Assembly (NCBI RefSeq): GCF_036053395.1
Contig: NZ_CP107942.1
Location: 9,332,001-9,396,000, forward strand
Direction: 5' to 3'
Source: Actinoplanes sp. NBC_00393
Lineage (GTDB): Bacteria > Actinomycetota > Actinomycetes > Mycobacteriales > Micromonosporaceae
Length of the DNA: 64,000 nt
Shown here: positions 63,845-64,000 of the stretch, piece after piece
Position numbering within the stretch: the first letter of the stretch is position 1
How the letters are laid out: each line of letters begins with the position of its first letter
The notes under the pieces: generated by a model
Seen by the model: only the letters and a program-made list of their open reading frames with translations
The model's database searches: none
Told to the model about the DNA's origin: nothing
Translations under genes and position numbers: made by a program

Positions 63845-64000
63845 GGCTCGTCCTCCGGCGCCGGCTTTATCGTTCGCCCGACGGCGATGGTCGCCGTGAT
63901 CGCGCCGACGAAGAGCACCACCAGACCGCTGTTGAGCCGCGCGGTGCTGAGGATCTGCTGAGCCAGCTGGTCCATCGGGCTGACCTTCCCGGCCAGCTCG
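63796..64000 (-). CDS. C-terminal part of a small membrane protein, 5' end outside window
   Basis: The minus-strand frame from the right edge to the TGA at 63796-63798 encodes ~67 residues: [20 protein letters not shown], the hydrophobic helix [18 protein letters not shown], and a serine-rich tail. It probably continues beyond 64000; an internal ATG at 63975 could be a start but has no ribosome binding site. It overlaps the convergent DUF6912 gene by about 49 bases. The family is not recognised. Confidence 0.5.
   Translation of the reverse strand, partial: ELAGKVSPMDQLAQQILSTARLNSGLVVLFVGAITATIAVGRTIKPAPEDEPQTNSSSSETAYHSSS

Overview
The window is chromosomal DNA of a high-GC Gram-positive actinomycete. 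GTG and TTG starts are common, and there are clusters typical of actinobacteria: F420 biosynthesis (cofD, cofE, fbiC), whiB, mtrA-mtrB-lpqB, long-form hpf, and secA with a SEC-C tail. The gene order manC - cofD/cofE - whiB - manB - Trm112 - SIS - manA - ahcY - mtrAB-lpqB - comF - hpf - secA resembles that recalled for Streptomyces. A Micromonosporaceae-like host (Actinoplanes or Micromonospora type) is my best guess, but it cannot be proven from this sequence alone. No tRNA, rRNA, insertion sequence, integrase or CRISPR array was seen.

Layout. 1-3638: a giant multi-pass membrane protein on the minus strand that runs off the left edge. 3.9-5.0 kb: an acyl-CoA dehydrogenase. 5.1-7.9 kb: a lower-GC, tightly overlapping four-gene cassette that looks like a type VII (WXG100/EspC-like) secretion effector operon. 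7.8-8.4 kb: the remains of a methyltransferase gene. 8.5-13.9 kb: accessory metabolic and regulatory genes. 13.9-18.0 kb: a LacI regulator followed by two secreted GH30 glycoside hydrolases. 18-25 kb: Lrp regulator, M20 amidohydrolase, MFS exporter, SnoaL-like protein, and a membrane protein with a long threonine-rich tail. 25-28 kb: lipid/CoA enzymes.

28-38 kb holds sugar-nucleotide genes, the F420 block and whiB. 38-43 kb holds a polysaccharide deacetylase and an aldehyde dehydrogenase / DUF779 / GAF-regulator unit. 43-50 kb holds endonuclease V, the mannose genes (phosphomannomutase, Trm112-like, SIS isomerase-like, ManA) and ahcY. 50-64 kb holds an XRE-DUF397 pair, the MtrAB-LpqB cell-envelope system, ComF, HPF, SecA, and small conserved actinobacterial genes.

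Non-coding DNA stands out. A 62-bp palindromic repeat family occurs as tandem arrays at two loci 37 kb apart (10.8 and 48.2 kb). A perfect 16-bp minisatellite lies after secA. Structured leaders precede ahcY and hpf, and the hpf leader has the layout expected of a raiA-type RNA. A palindrome overlaps the probable whiB promoter, and a 20-bp palindrome carries both stop codons of the convergent whiB and zincin-like genes. The most promising functional leads are the type VII effector cassette, the threonine-rich tail (22654-24495) with about twenty kinase-like motifs, and the repeat family.
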